A stretch of 15,015 nucleotides of DNA from Thermoleophilia bacterium (lineage in GTDB: Bacteria; Actinomycetota; Thermoleophilia; Gaiellales; JAICJC01), in the NCBI GenBank assembly GCA_025928435.1, contig JAICJM010000088.1, positions 1 through 15,015 of the forward strand. Reading direction: 5' to 3'. Below are positions 6,272 through 12,755 of the stretch, piece after piece. Below the pieces are notes generated by a model. It searched no databases, was not told the origin of the DNA, and saw nothing but the letters and a program-made list of their open reading frames with translations. Both the position numbers and the translations under genes were made by a program. How positions within the stretch are numbered: the stretch's first letter is position 1; every line of letters begins with the position of its first letter.

Positions 6272-7048
6272 TTAGCCGCCCAGCGTTTGCAGCGCCTGCA
6301 CGACCGACTGCTGCAGGGCGCCCTGCACCTGGTTCGAGACGAACGGCAGCGTGGCCGCGATCACCGTCATCCCGACCAGGATCTTGGCCGGCATGCCGAC
6401 GACGAACACGTTCATCTGCGGCACGGCCCGCGACACGAGGCCGATCGCGGCGTCGGTGATGACGAGCGCGACCAGGACGGGGGCGGCGATCTCGAGGCCG
6501 ATCACCCACACCTGCGCGAAGGCGGCCAGCGCCCCGCTCGCGAGCGCGTCGATGTGCGGGTAGGCCGTGATCGGCAGGGCGCGGTAGCTGGCGCCGATGC
6601 CCTCGATCATGATGTGGTCGCCGCCGGACATCAGCAGGACGAGGACGGCGAACAGGCTGTAGAACTGGCCCAGGATCGCGGTCTGCTGGTTGTTCACCGG
6701 GTCGAGCACCGATGAGAACGAGAACCCGATCAGGGTGTCCAGCAGGCTCGCGCCGGCCTGGACGGCCGCGCCGACGAGCGCCATCGGGAACGCGAAGATC
6801 AGGCCGACACCCAGCTCCTTCAGCATCAGCATCACGTAGTCGCCGGCGTCGAGCGGGACGGTCTGGCCGTGCACCGCGATCGGCATCATCGCGAGCGCGA
6901 GCGCCATCGCCAGCATCAGCTTGATCCGGTTCGGGATCATCGTCGCCGAGAAGCCCGGCGCTAGCACGAACAGCCCTCCGACCCGGCACACCACGAGCAG
7001 AAAGCCCAGCACGTCGGTGAGGGCCTGGTCGGGGAGCGTGACGGTCAC
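6272..7048 (-). CDS. fliR: FliR, export gate channel protein
   Basis: FliR forms the secretion channel in the membrane together with FliP and FliQ. The protein has 258 residues, the normal size, and is strongly hydrophobic throughout, with family-typical stretches PGFSATMIPNRIKLMLA near residue 30 and GFSFSSVLDPVNNQQTAILG in the middle. The same frame stays open upstream across fliQ and fliP, but the conserved sequence begins at VTVTLPDQALTDVLGF. The GTG at 7048 therefore is the start, and it overlaps the fliQ stop as GTGA. fliR stops with TAA just before flhB. Confidence 0.96.
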   Translation of the reverse strand: MTVTLPDQALTDVLGFLLVVCRVGGLFVLAPGFSATMIPNRIKLMLAMALALAMMPIAVHGQTVPLDAGDYVMLMLKELGVGLIFAFPMALVGAAVQAGASLLDTLIGFSFSSVLDPVNNQQTAILGQFYSLFAVLVLLMSGGDHIMIEGIGASYRALPITAYPHIDALASGALAAFAQVWVIGLEIAAPVLVALVITDAAIGLVSRAVPQMNVFVVGMPAKILVGMTVIAATLPFVSNQVQGALQQSVVQALQTLGG

Positions 7049-7317
7049 GGACCGACCAGGTTCGGGATGTTCGTGTACAGGTTGGTCGTGTAGGTGAGCA
7101 TCTGGTCGAGCATCCACGGCCCGCCGATGGCGAGCACGGCGCCGATGACCAGGATCTTCGGGATGAAGCTGAGGGTCTGCTCCTGGATCGAGGTCACGGC
7201 CTGGAAGACCGAGACGATCAGCCCGACCACGAGGCCGGCGAGCAGGAAGGGCATCGACACCTCGAGGGTGACGGTCAGCGCCTGCGTTGCGAGTGAGTTG
7301 ACGGTATCGGCGTTCAC
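7045..7317 (-). CDS. fliQ: FliQ, export gate protein
   Basis: FliQ is a small membrane protein of the export gate that packs around FliP/FliR. Its 90 residues and two long hydrophobic helices (about 17-40 and 53-74) match the family. SIQEQTLSFIPKILVIGAVL is the characteristic loop and second helix. It starts with GTG, 6 bases after the fliP stop, and shares GTGA with fliR at its end. Confidence 0.96.
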   Translation of the reverse strand: MNADTVNSLATQALTVTLEVSMPFLLAGLVVGLIVSVFQAVTSIQEQTLSFIPKILVIGAVLAIGGPWMLDQMLTYTTNLYTNIPNLVGP

Positions 7318-7323
7318 TTATCG

Positions 7324-8010
7324 TCAGGTGTGGAAGGACTGGACCAGGCTCTGGATCACGAGATGCCATCCGTCGACGAGCACGAACAGCATGATCTTGA
7401 AGGGGAGCGAGATCAGGACGGGGGGCAGCATCATCATGCCCATGGACATCAGGGTGGACGCGACGACCATGTCGATGATGAGGAACGGCAGGTAGATCAG
7501 GAACCCGATCTGGAACGCCGTCTTCAGCTCGGAGATCATGAACGCCGGCACGAGCACGTAGGTGGGGATGTCGGCGCGGGTCTTCGGGCGGGGCAGGTCG
7601 GCCATCTTCACGAACATGGCCAGGTCGGAGTCCCGCGTCTGCTTGAACATGAACGTGCGCAGCGGCTGCTGGCCGCGGTCCGCCGCCTGCGAGAGCGTGA
7701 TCTCGTGGCTCGTGTAGGGCTGGATCGCGCTCGTGTTGATCTGCTTGAAGGTCGGCGCCATGACGAAGATCGTCAGGATCAGCGACATGCCCACGAGCAC
7801 CTGCGACGGCGGGCTGGTCGGCGTGCCGAGCGCGTTGCGCACGAAGCCGAGCACGATCAGGATGCGGGTGAAGCCCGTGACCATGAGCAGCGCGCCCGGG
7901 AGGACCGCGAGCAGGGTCATCGAGATCAGGATCTCGACCGGCGTCGAGAGCGCATTGCCGTTGATCGAGATGCCCGACCCGGCGGAGGCGAGGAGCGGCA
8001 GGGCGATCAC
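7324..8010 (-). CDS. fliP: FliP, export gate channel protein
   Basis: FliP is the pentameric core of the flagellar export channel. At 228 residues it is near the usual length. Seen are the first helices (LISMTLLAVLPGALLMVTGF and RILIVLGFVRNALGTP), the loop PPSQVLVGMSLILT, the conserved ADLPRPKTRADIPTYVLVPA and the C-terminal FLIIDMVVASTLMSMGMMML. The leader before the first helix is short (MIALPLLASAGSG), so a signal peptide is minimal here. It starts with GTG, overlapping the fliO stop as GTGA. Confidence 0.96.
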   Translation of the reverse strand: MIALPLLASAGSGISINGNALSTPVEILISMTLLAVLPGALLMVTGFTRILIVLGFVRNALGTPTSPPSQVLVGMSLILTIFVMAPTFKQINTSAIQPYTSHEITLSQAADRGQQPLRTFMFKQTRDSDLAMFVKMADLPRPKTRADIPTYVLVPAFMISELKTAFQIGFLIYLPFLIIDMVVASTLMSMGMMMLPPVLISLPFKIMLFVLVDGWHLVIQSLVQSFHT

Positions 8011-8648
8011 GCGCGCGCCGTCCTCTTGCGCAGGATCTCGAGGAAGCTCTCACGGCCGGACGGCGTCGCCCGCGGAAGCTGCAGGGGCGCGTCGATGCCG
8101 CCGCCCTCGACCAGGATCGCCTCGTCGGCGGTGTACACGCGCAGCGGGGTGATCGACTGGTCGGTGGCGCCGACCAGGATCAGCTCGTCGCCGGCGCGGA
8201 CGAGGTGGAGCGAGCGGTTGGGGGCGAGCGGGGTGGTCGCGATGACGCCGATCCGCTCGTCGCCGCGCCCGGACTTCGCGCGGGCGGAGCTCTTGAGCAG
8301 CCAGTAGACGCCGTAGATCACGCCGAGCACGACCGCGAGGCCGACGATGGTGCGGATCACGTCCGCGCCGGCGCTGCCGACGGACGGCGCCTTGCCGTTC
8401 GCGGTGCCGGCCGAGGCCACGCCCGGGTCGAGCGGCGTGCGGTCCTCGTGGAAGGCCGGCGCCTTCCTCTTCCTGGCCCTCGCCGCGGCGTGCTTCCCCG
8501 CGGCCGTCTTGGCGGCAGTCTTCGTGGTCCCGGTCGCGGCGGACGCGGGGGCGGGGTGGAGCAACGCGATCGCGGCGCACGCGGCCGCGATCAGGAGGAT
8601 GCTCGTCCGAACTGGGGGGAGTCGGCGGGAGAGCAAGGCGATGACCAC
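8007..8648 (-). CDS. fliO: FliO, export apparatus assembly protein
   Basis: FliO is a membrane protein that assists assembly of the FliP-FliR core. The proposed product has 213 residues: a signal-like N terminus (basic RRLPPVRT then hydrophobic ILLIAAACAAIALL, with PAPASA as a likely cleavage site), a long Ala/Lys-rich region (about 40-95), one membrane helix (98-118, TIVGLAVVLGVIYGVYWLL) and the FliO domain (IGVIATTPLAPNRSLHLV; ELILVGATDQSITPL). The GTG at 8648 was chosen because it gives a short signal peptide; the TTG at 8636 is an alternative. The frame stays open further upstream to 8810, but that part does not resemble a protein N terminus. Its transcript starts divergently from the sigma factor gene. 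Confidence 0.88.
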   Translation of the reverse strand: MVIALLSRRLPPVRTSILLIAAACAAIALLHPAPASAATGTTKTAAKTAAGKHAAARARKRKAPAFHEDRTPLDPGVASAGTANGKAPSVGSAGADVIRTIVGLAVVLGVIYGVYWLLKSSARAKSGRGDERIGVIATTPLAPNRSLHLVRAGDELILVGATDQSITPLRVYTADEAILVEGGGIDAPLQLPRATPSGRESFLEILRKRTARA

Positions 8649-8700
8649 ATCGGTCGCCCGGCGCCCCGGCTTGAGCGTTCGCGAGGGCAGTTTCGCGGAA

Positions 8701-8731
8701 TCCCCGATCGCGCCTCGGGGATACTCCAAAA
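8701..8731. promoter_or_regulatory. Palindrome and GGGGATACTCC site between fliO and the sigma gene
   Basis: TCCCCGA (8701-8707) and TCGGGGA (8715-8721) are exact inverted arms around 7 bases. The right arm runs into CGGGGATACTCC (8715-8726 region), which recurs as part of a symmetric site at 9771-9787 on the other side of the sigma factor gene. AAAA follows directly. The site lies in a 213-base divergent gap that must hold the promoters of fliO and the sigma gene, so an operator role is plausible. It could also be a degenerate copy of the intergenic repeat. Confidence 0.4.
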
Positions 8732-8768
8732 TGGGGAGGGCGGCGGCCGGGAGGGCTGCCGATACGGA

Positions 8769-8839
8769 CGTCGTACGCCCCCGGGCACCCCGGGGCGACA
8801 CCCCGTCCAAGAGTTTTCCCGCTCCCCTTCCGTCGTACG
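8769..8839. repeat. Direct repeat CGTCGTACG in the sigma factor upstream region
   Basis: CGTCGTACG occurs at 8769-8777 and again at 8831-8839, 62 bases apart, each containing the palindrome CGTACG. The second copy lies just before the sigma factor ribosome site. A pair of sites for one regulator is possible. The match is short and could be chance. Confidence 0.3.
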
Positions 8840-8848
8840 TGTCCCTCT

Positions 8849-8853
8849 GGAGG
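8849..8853 (+). promoter_or_regulatory. Shine-Dalgarno deciding the sigma factor start
   Basis: GGAGG lies 8 bases before the GTG at 8862. Another in-frame GTG at 8877 lacks such a site. The frame is open far upstream across the fliO region, so this site is the main argument for the chosen start. Confidence 0.75.
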
Positions 8854-8861
8854 TCTCCTCT

Positions 8862-9686
8862 GTGGAAGCATCGCCCGTGTCCAGCTCACGACCCACGGCC
8901 GGCACCGCGGAGGCCCTGTGGCGCGCCTGGATCCAGAACAAGGACGTGGCGGCCCGTGACCGCCTCGTGCTCTCCTACGCGCCGATGGTCAAGTACCTCG
9001 CATGCCGCAAGGTTCGCGAGCTGCCGGCCCATTGCGAGCTCGACGACCTCGTGTCGTGCGGGCTGCTCGCGCTGATCGCCGCCGTCGACCGCTTCGACCC
9101 CGCCAAGGGCGCGACCTTCGAGCAGTACGCCTGGACGCGCGTCTCCGGCGCGATCATGGATGAGCTGCGCCGCCAGGACTGGGCGCCCCGCTCCCTGCGC
9201 CGCAACGGCCGCGCCATCGAGCGCGCCCGCGAGGCGTGGCAGCTGCGCACCGGCCGGCTGCCCAGCGACGAGGAGCTCGCCACCGAGCTCGAGATCGACG
9301 TGGACTCGCTGCACAGCCACCTCGAGGGCCTGTCCCGGGCCGACCTGCTGAGCCTCAACACGCCCGCGCGCGGGACCGAGGAGGCGATGCCGGTCGAGGT
9401 CGGCGACACGATCGAGGCGCCCGCGGGCGAGTTCGATCCGGAGCTGGCCGCGCTGTCCGGCGAGCGGGCCGCCGTCCTCCGCGACGCCATCGCCTCGCTG
9501 AGCGAGCGCGAGCAGACGATCCTCGTCCTGCTCTACGTGAAGCACATGCAGGGCGCCGAGGTCGGGCGCATGCTCGGCATCAGCGAGTCGCGCGTGTCGC
9601 AGATCCTCTCGTCGATCCGGCGCACGCTGAAGGAGCGCATCGACACGTACGACTCGGTCGTGCCGCCGCTGCGCCGCGCCGCCTAG
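8862..9686 (+). CDS. fliA: Flagellar sigma factor, FliA/WhiG family (sigma-28)
   Basis: This is an RNA polymerase sigma factor that directs late flagellar transcription. With 274 residues from GTG 8862 it has family length (about 240-280). Region 2 spans about 28-112, including the strongly typical ATFEQYAWTRVSGAIMDELR and the RQDWAPRSLRR that follows. Region 3 is about 113-165. Region 4 includes LSEREQTILVLLYVKHMQGA and the helix-turn-helix GRMLGISESRVSQILSSIR (about 235-253). It lies on the opposite strand from all other genes here, convergent with fliN and divergent from fliO. Matching promoters stand before fliC and motA. No anti-sigma factor FlgM is encoded in the window. Whether it is closer to FliA or to sporulation-linked WhiG cannot be told by eye; context favours a flagellar role. 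Confidence 0.95.
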   Translation: MEASPVSSSRPTAGTAEALWRAWIQNKDVAARDRLVLSYAPMVKYLACRKVRELPAHCELDDLVSCGLLALIAAVDRFDPAKGATFEQYAWTRVSGAIMDELRRQDWAPRSLRRNGRAIERAREAWQLRTGRLPSDEELATELEIDVDSLHSHLEGLSRADLLSLNTPARGTEEAMPVEVGDTIEAPAGEFDPELAALSGERAAVLRDAIASLSEREQTILVLLYVKHMQGAEVGRMLGISESRVSQILSSIRRTLKERIDTYDSVVPPLRRAA

Positions 9687-9706
9687 ATCACCGCGTTGCC
9701 ACACCA

Positions 9707-9804
9707 GGGGACGGTCCCCGCGCCGCGGGGACTGTCCCCATCTTCGTGGACCGGTGCGCTCGTAGCCCACCCGGGGATACTCCCCGGCACTGCTCCATCT
9801 CCAG
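9707..9804. repeat. Modular intergenic palindromic repeat, copy B
   Basis: Between the convergent sigma gene and fliN lie three GGGG-N5-CCCC palindromes: GGGGACGGTCCCC (9707-9719), GGGGACTGTCCCC (9727-9739) and CCGGGGATACTCCCCGG (9771-9787). The last is preceded by CCACCC and followed after 2 bases by CACTGCTCCATCTCCAG (9788-9804). Copy A at 1253-1330 has the same flank, the same 2-base gap and 16 of 17 identical bases in that tail, but different core bases. The first two palindromes can also pair with each other into one long hairpin and may terminate transcription from both sides. Confidence 0.7.
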
Positions 9805-9831
9805 CCGCGGCGGGACAGACCCGCCCTCTGG

Positions 9832-10188
9832 TCAGGCGGCGGCGTCGAGGCGGCGCTTGGGGGAGACGACGTGCGTGATGCGCAGGCCGAACTCCTCGTC
9901 GATCGCGACGACCTCGCCGCGCGCGATCGTCTGGCCGTTCACGAGCAGGTCGACCGGCTCGCCGGTCATCCGGTCGAGCGCCACGATCGAACCGGGGCCC
10001 ATCTCGAGGGTCTCTCGGATCGTCATCGTCGTGCGGCCGATCTCGACCGTCAGCTCGACGGGCACGTCGAGGACGGGGCCGAGGTCGAGGCTCACGGGCC
10101 GCTCGCCCGGCTGCTCCTGGAGCGCCGGCATGACGAGCTCGGTGCCCACCTCGGGGGTGGGGGCGATGGCGGGATCGTGTTCGGACAT
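9832..10188 (-). CDS. fliN: FliN, flagellar C-ring switch protein
   Basis: FliN is part of the cytoplasmic C-ring that sets rotation direction and docks export substrates. The 118-residue protein has a loose N-terminal tail (1-35) and one SpoA-type domain (about 38-108; DVPVELTVEIGRTTMTIRE, then LDRMTGEPVDLLVNGQTIAR and EVVAIDEEFGLRITHVV), as in FliN rather than the longer FliY. The ATG is preceded by AGGGA, which overlaps the fliL stop codon. The usual fliM does not lie between fliL and fliN. The gene ends convergently toward the sigma factor gene. Confidence 0.93.
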   Translation of the reverse strand: MSEHDPAIAPTPEVGTELVMPALQEQPGERPVSLDLGPVLDVPVELTVEIGRTTMTIRETLEMGPGSIVALDRMTGEPVDLLVNGQTIARGEVVAIDEEFGLRITHVVSPKRRLDAAA

Positions 10189-10197
10189 GGTGATTCC

Positions 10198-10623
10198 CTA
10201 CTGGACGACGACGTCGGTGAACAGCACCTCGGTGACCTTAACATCGGTCTTCTTCTGGAGATCCGTGAGGATCTTCTTCTCGATCGTGTTGCGCCTCGGG
10301 CGGTCGATGAGATCGCTCGACGGCAGGCCGGTGAGGTCGTTCGTCACGATCGCGCGGACGGCCGCATCCTCGGGCAGCGTCGCCGCAGCGCCGTCGGCCG
10401 ACGCCGCGGGGGCGCCGGCGGAGAGCAGCAGGGCGATCGACACCTTGCCGTAGTGCGAGCCGTTCAGGTTGACGACGAACTCCGGCGAGAGCGGGAACAG
10501 CGTCCCCTCCACCTTGGGCGGCACCGCCTTGGCGGGCTTGGGGGCGAGGACGAAGAAGTAGGCCCCACCGCCGCCGGCGAGGAGCAGGATCACGGGCAGG
10601 ATGAACTTGAGCTTGCCTTTCAC
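10198..10623 (-). CDS. fliL: FliL, stator-associated basal body protein
   Basis: FliL is a single-pass membrane protein that surrounds the stator and raises motor output. This one has 141 residues: a short basic start (KGKLKF), a membrane helix (about 8-26, ILPVILLLAGGGGAYFFVL), a Pro/Lys linker and the periplasmic or extracytoplasmic domain with FPLSPEFVVNLNG and the C-terminal pattern RRNTIEKKILTDLQKKTDVKVTEVLFTDVVVQ in shortened view (the last residues VLFTDVVVQ are typical). The GTG start overlaps the motB stop as GTGA. Confidence 0.93.
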   Translation of the reverse strand: MKGKLKFILPVILLLAGGGGAYFFVLAPKPAKAVPPKVEGTLFPLSPEFVVNLNGSHYGKVSIALLLSAGAPAASADGAAATLPEDAAVRAIVTNDLTGLPSSDLIDRPRRNTIEKKILTDLQKKTDVKVTEVLFTDVVVQ

Positions 10624-11495
10624 GGGGTCGTTCCTCCGGAGGACTGGGTGGCGTTGGAGCGGATCACCACGATGTCGACGCGCCTGTTGAGCGCGCGACC
10701 GGCCGCCGTGGTGTTGGGGGCGACGGGGTTCTGGTCGGAATACCCGACCGCGGCCAGATGGCTCTCGGCCACCCCGTGGTGGATCAGGAACTCGAGGACG
10801 GCGGTGGCACGGGCGGTGGAGAGCTCCCAGTTGCTCGGGAACTCGCCGCCGGAGATGGGGACGTTGTCCGTGTTGCCCTCGACGCTGATCGGGTTCTGGA
10901 GGCTCATCGAGGTGATGAGCCGGGCGACGCGGTTGAGCAGCGGCGCGGCGGTGGCTTTCAGCGTCGCCTGGCCGCTGTCGAACACGAGGTTGTTGGTCAG
11001 CAGGCGGATGACCAGCCCGCGCTGGTCGATGCTGGTCGAGATCTCGGCGGCGAAACCGTGCGTCTGGGCGTAGTCCTCGACCCGGCGCTGCACCTCGAGC
11101 AGGGTGTTCTGCTCACGCGCGGCCGCCTTGGCCTTGGCCGCAGGGTTGGTCTTCGAGCCGATCAGCGTGTGGGTGAAGATGTTGAAGCTCGAGTCGACCG
11201 AGCCGCTCGGCGTGGCGGTCTGGACGCCCTGGATCCGGGTCGGGTTGCCCTGCGACACGCCCTTGCCGCCGTCCAGGACGCCGCCGATGAACGCCTTCTG
11301 CAGCGCGTGCTGGAGCACCTGGTACTTGGAGATGTTCACCGACGAGATCGAGAACAGCACCATGAACAGCGCCATGAGCAGCGTGATCATGTCGGCGTAC
11401 GTCAGCAGCCAGCGCTCGTCGCCGCCCTCGTGGCCGCCGCCGCCGTGACCGTGCCCGCCGCGCCTGCGGCGGCTGCGTGCGTGCCCTGCGCTCAC
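10620..11495 (-). CDS. motB: MotB, stator protein with peptidoglycan-binding domain
   Basis: MotB anchors the stator to peptidoglycan and carries the ion-binding aspartate. The protein has 291 residues. The cytosolic start is Arg-rich and then Gly/His-rich (GGHGHGGGGHEGG, 13-25). The single membrane helix follows (ERWLLTYADMITLLMALFMV), with Asp35 in TYAD as the ion-binding residue. A linker of about 100 residues contains the plug region. The OmpA-like domain follows (about 165-283; ISVEGNTDNVPISGG, NWELSTARATAVLEFLI, LNRRVDIVV). The GTG start overlaps the motA stop as GTGA, so the two subunits are probably made in step. Confidence 0.96.
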   Translation of the reverse strand: MSAGHARSRRRRGGHGHGGGGHEGGDERWLLTYADMITLLMALFMVLFSISSVNISKYQVLQHALQKAFIGGVLDGGKGVSQGNPTRIQGVQTATPSGSVDSSFNIFTHTLIGSKTNPAAKAKAAAREQNTLLEVQRRVEDYAQTHGFAAEISTSIDQRGLVIRLLTNNLVFDSGQATLKATAAPLLNRVARLITSMSLQNPISVEGNTDNVPISGGEFPSNWELSTARATAVLEFLIHHGVAESHLAAVGYSDQNPVAPNTTAAGRALNRRVDIVVIRSNATQSSGGTTP

Positions 11496-12295
11496 GCGGC
11501 CTCCCGCAGCTCCGCCGAGGACGCGCCGCCCTCGGCGCTCTTGCCGCGGTCGGCCGGGGCGACGAACGCCTCGAGCTTCTCGGACAGGACGCGCGGGTTG
11601 TCGCCGGCCTGGATCGACAGGATCGCGTCGAGGATCATCATGCGGTGGTTGACCTCGACCGCGGACATCTCCTTGAGCTTGTTGCCGATCGGCAGGAACA
11701 TCAGGTTCGCGCTCGACACGCCGTAGAGGGTCGCGATGAACGCGCCGGAGATGGCGGGGCCGAGTGTGGACGGCGCGGCCAGGTTCTCGAGCACGTGGAT
11801 CAGGCCCATGACGGTCCCGATGATGCCCACCGTCGGGGCGAAGCCCCCGGCCGTCGCAAACAGCCCGGCCACCAGCTGGTGGCGGGCGGCGAGGCCGTCG
11901 ACCTCGGCCTCCAGGATGGCGGCGACGAGGTCGGAGTCGGTGCCGTCGACGACGAGCTGCAGGCCCTTCTTGGTGTAGGCGTCATCGATCTTGGCGACGT
12001 CCTCCTCGAGGGCGAGCAGGCCGTTGCGGCGCGCCTTCTCGGACAGCTCGACCATGAGGCCGATCGACGCGGCGGAGTCGATGGCGGAGCCCTTGAACGA
12101 CATGATCGCGGCCTTCGGCGCGGTCATGAACGCGCGAAAGTTCGTGGAGGCCATCGTCGCGCCGGCCGTGCCGCCGGTGATCAGGATGAGGGCCGGGATG
12201 TTCAGGAACGCGACCGGGTTCGTGCCCTCGAGGATGGCGGACACGAAGAGCGCGCCGAACGCGCATGCGATGCCGATTGCGGTGATTGCCTTCAT
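11492..12295 (-). CDS. motA: MotA, stator ion-channel protein
   Basis: MotA is the membrane subunit of the stator whose cytosolic loop pushes on FliG. From ATG 12295 it has 267 residues. Two N-terminal helices (about 3-22 and 30-50), a cytosolic loop with KARRNGLLALEEDV (87-100, containing the Arg90/Glu98 equivalents) and the helices around GGFAPTVGIIGTVMGL (150-164, Pro154) and GAFIATLYGVSSANLMFLPI are family typical. I chose the start at MKAITAIGIACAF, with AAGGAA 9 bases upstream; an ATG at 12328 would add 11 residues. It heads the motA-motB-fliL-fliN unit behind its own sigma-28-like promoter. Confidence 0.96.
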   Translation of the reverse strand: MKAITAIGIACAFGALFVSAILEGTNPVAFLNIPALILITGGTAGATMASTNFRAFMTAPKAAIMSFKGSAIDSAASIGLMVELSEKARRNGLLALEEDVAKIDDAYTKKGLQLVVDGTDSDLVAAILEAEVDGLAARHQLVAGLFATAGGFAPTVGIIGTVMGLIHVLENLAAPSTLGPAISGAFIATLYGVSSANLMFLPIGNKLKEMSAVEVNHRMMILDAILSIQAGDNPRVLSEKLEAFVAPADRGKSAEGGASSAELREAA

Positions 12296-12358
12296 GTCGG
12301 TCCGTTCCTTCGGGGCGAGCGCCGCCATCCGTGACAGCGTGTTGCGTTTGCTTGCAGA

Positions 12359-12385
12359 TAATCGGCCCGCATGGCTCGGGATTCA
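12359..12385 (-). promoter_or_regulatory. Sigma-28 (FliA/WhiG) type promoter of motA
   Basis: Read on the minus strand: TGAA (12385-12382), a 15-base spacer, then GCCGATTA (12366-12359). Seven of eight -10 bases and three of four -35 bases match TAAA-N15-GCCGATAA. The first three bases of the -35 are the flbD stop codon. The -10 ends 63 bases before the motA ATG, nearly the same as at fliC (65). Confidence 0.75.
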
Positions 12386-12667
12386 GTCTGCGGAGCCGTG
12401 CTCACGGGGGAGATCGACCACGGCGGCGAGGCGGCCGTAGCCGACCCGGCGCGCGTTGGCGCGGGAGGGCCGCTCGACGGCGGCCACGATGGATGCCCGC
12501 CACTCGCGGACGAGAACCGCCACCTCGGCAGCGGTCTCGGAGACCACGAACCGGGTGCCGTTCGCGAGCACGATCACGGTGTCGGGGTTCGCCTCGATGA
12601 CCTGGATCAGGTCCGGGTTCACGTAGAGCTCGTGGTCGGGCTGGGTGATGCGATGGACGGCGATCAC
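12383..12667 (-). CDS. flbD: FlbD/SwrD family flagellar protein
   Basis: This family of small cytosolic proteins lies next to flgE; in Bacillus subtilis the relative SwrD (YlzI) raises motor power through the stators. The core is clear (MIAVHRITQPDHELYVNPDL, then IEANPDTVIVLANGTRFVVS). The C-terminal part after about residue 58 (RASIVAAVERPSRANARRVGYG and beyond) is a basic extension; most family members are about 65-80 residues, this one is 94. It starts with GTG, with AAAGGA 6 bases before it. Its position before motA fits a stator-linked role. Confidence 0.9.
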   Translation of the reverse strand: MIAVHRITQPDHELYVNPDLIQVIEANPDTVIVLANGTRFVVSETAAEVAVLVREWRASIVAAVERPSRANARRVGYGRLAAVVDLPREHGSAD

Positions 12668-12711
12668 ACCGGGTCCTTTCGGGGTCGGGGGGCGGTGGGG
12701 GCGAAACCGAT

Positions 12712-12744
12712 GGTGGGGCCGGCGCGGCGTGCGCCGGCCCCACC
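12712..12744 (-). terminator. Strong hairpin between flgE and flbD
   Basis: A perfect 14-base inverted repeat (GGTGGGGCCGGCGC and its complement) encloses a 5-base loop. It lies 11 bases after the flgE stop and 44 bases before the flbD start on the minus strand. In the direction of transcription ATCGGTTTCG follows, with only three T. It could partly terminate transcription or protect the flgE message 3' end so that hook mRNA outlasts the rest. Confidence 0.6.
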
Positions 12745-12755
12745 GATACGCCGGA

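Noticed and set aside
7302..7310. GCCGATAC inside the start of fliQ as a promoter
   Set aside because: It is coding sequence (Ala-Asp-Thr) without a -35 box and lies inside a tightly packed export operon.
6272..8053. A 593-residue frame on the minus strand ending as FliR
   Set aside because: The first half is an off-frame reading of fliP and fliQ, rich in Arg/Pro/His; the real FliR begins at GTG 7048 with the GTGA overlap.
8758..8765. GCCGATAC, a sigma-28 -10-like box upstream of the sigma factor gene, suggesting autoregulation
   Set aside because: Seven of eight bases match, but no TAAA-like -35 stands 14-16 bases upstream (the bases there are GC-rich), unlike fliC and motA.
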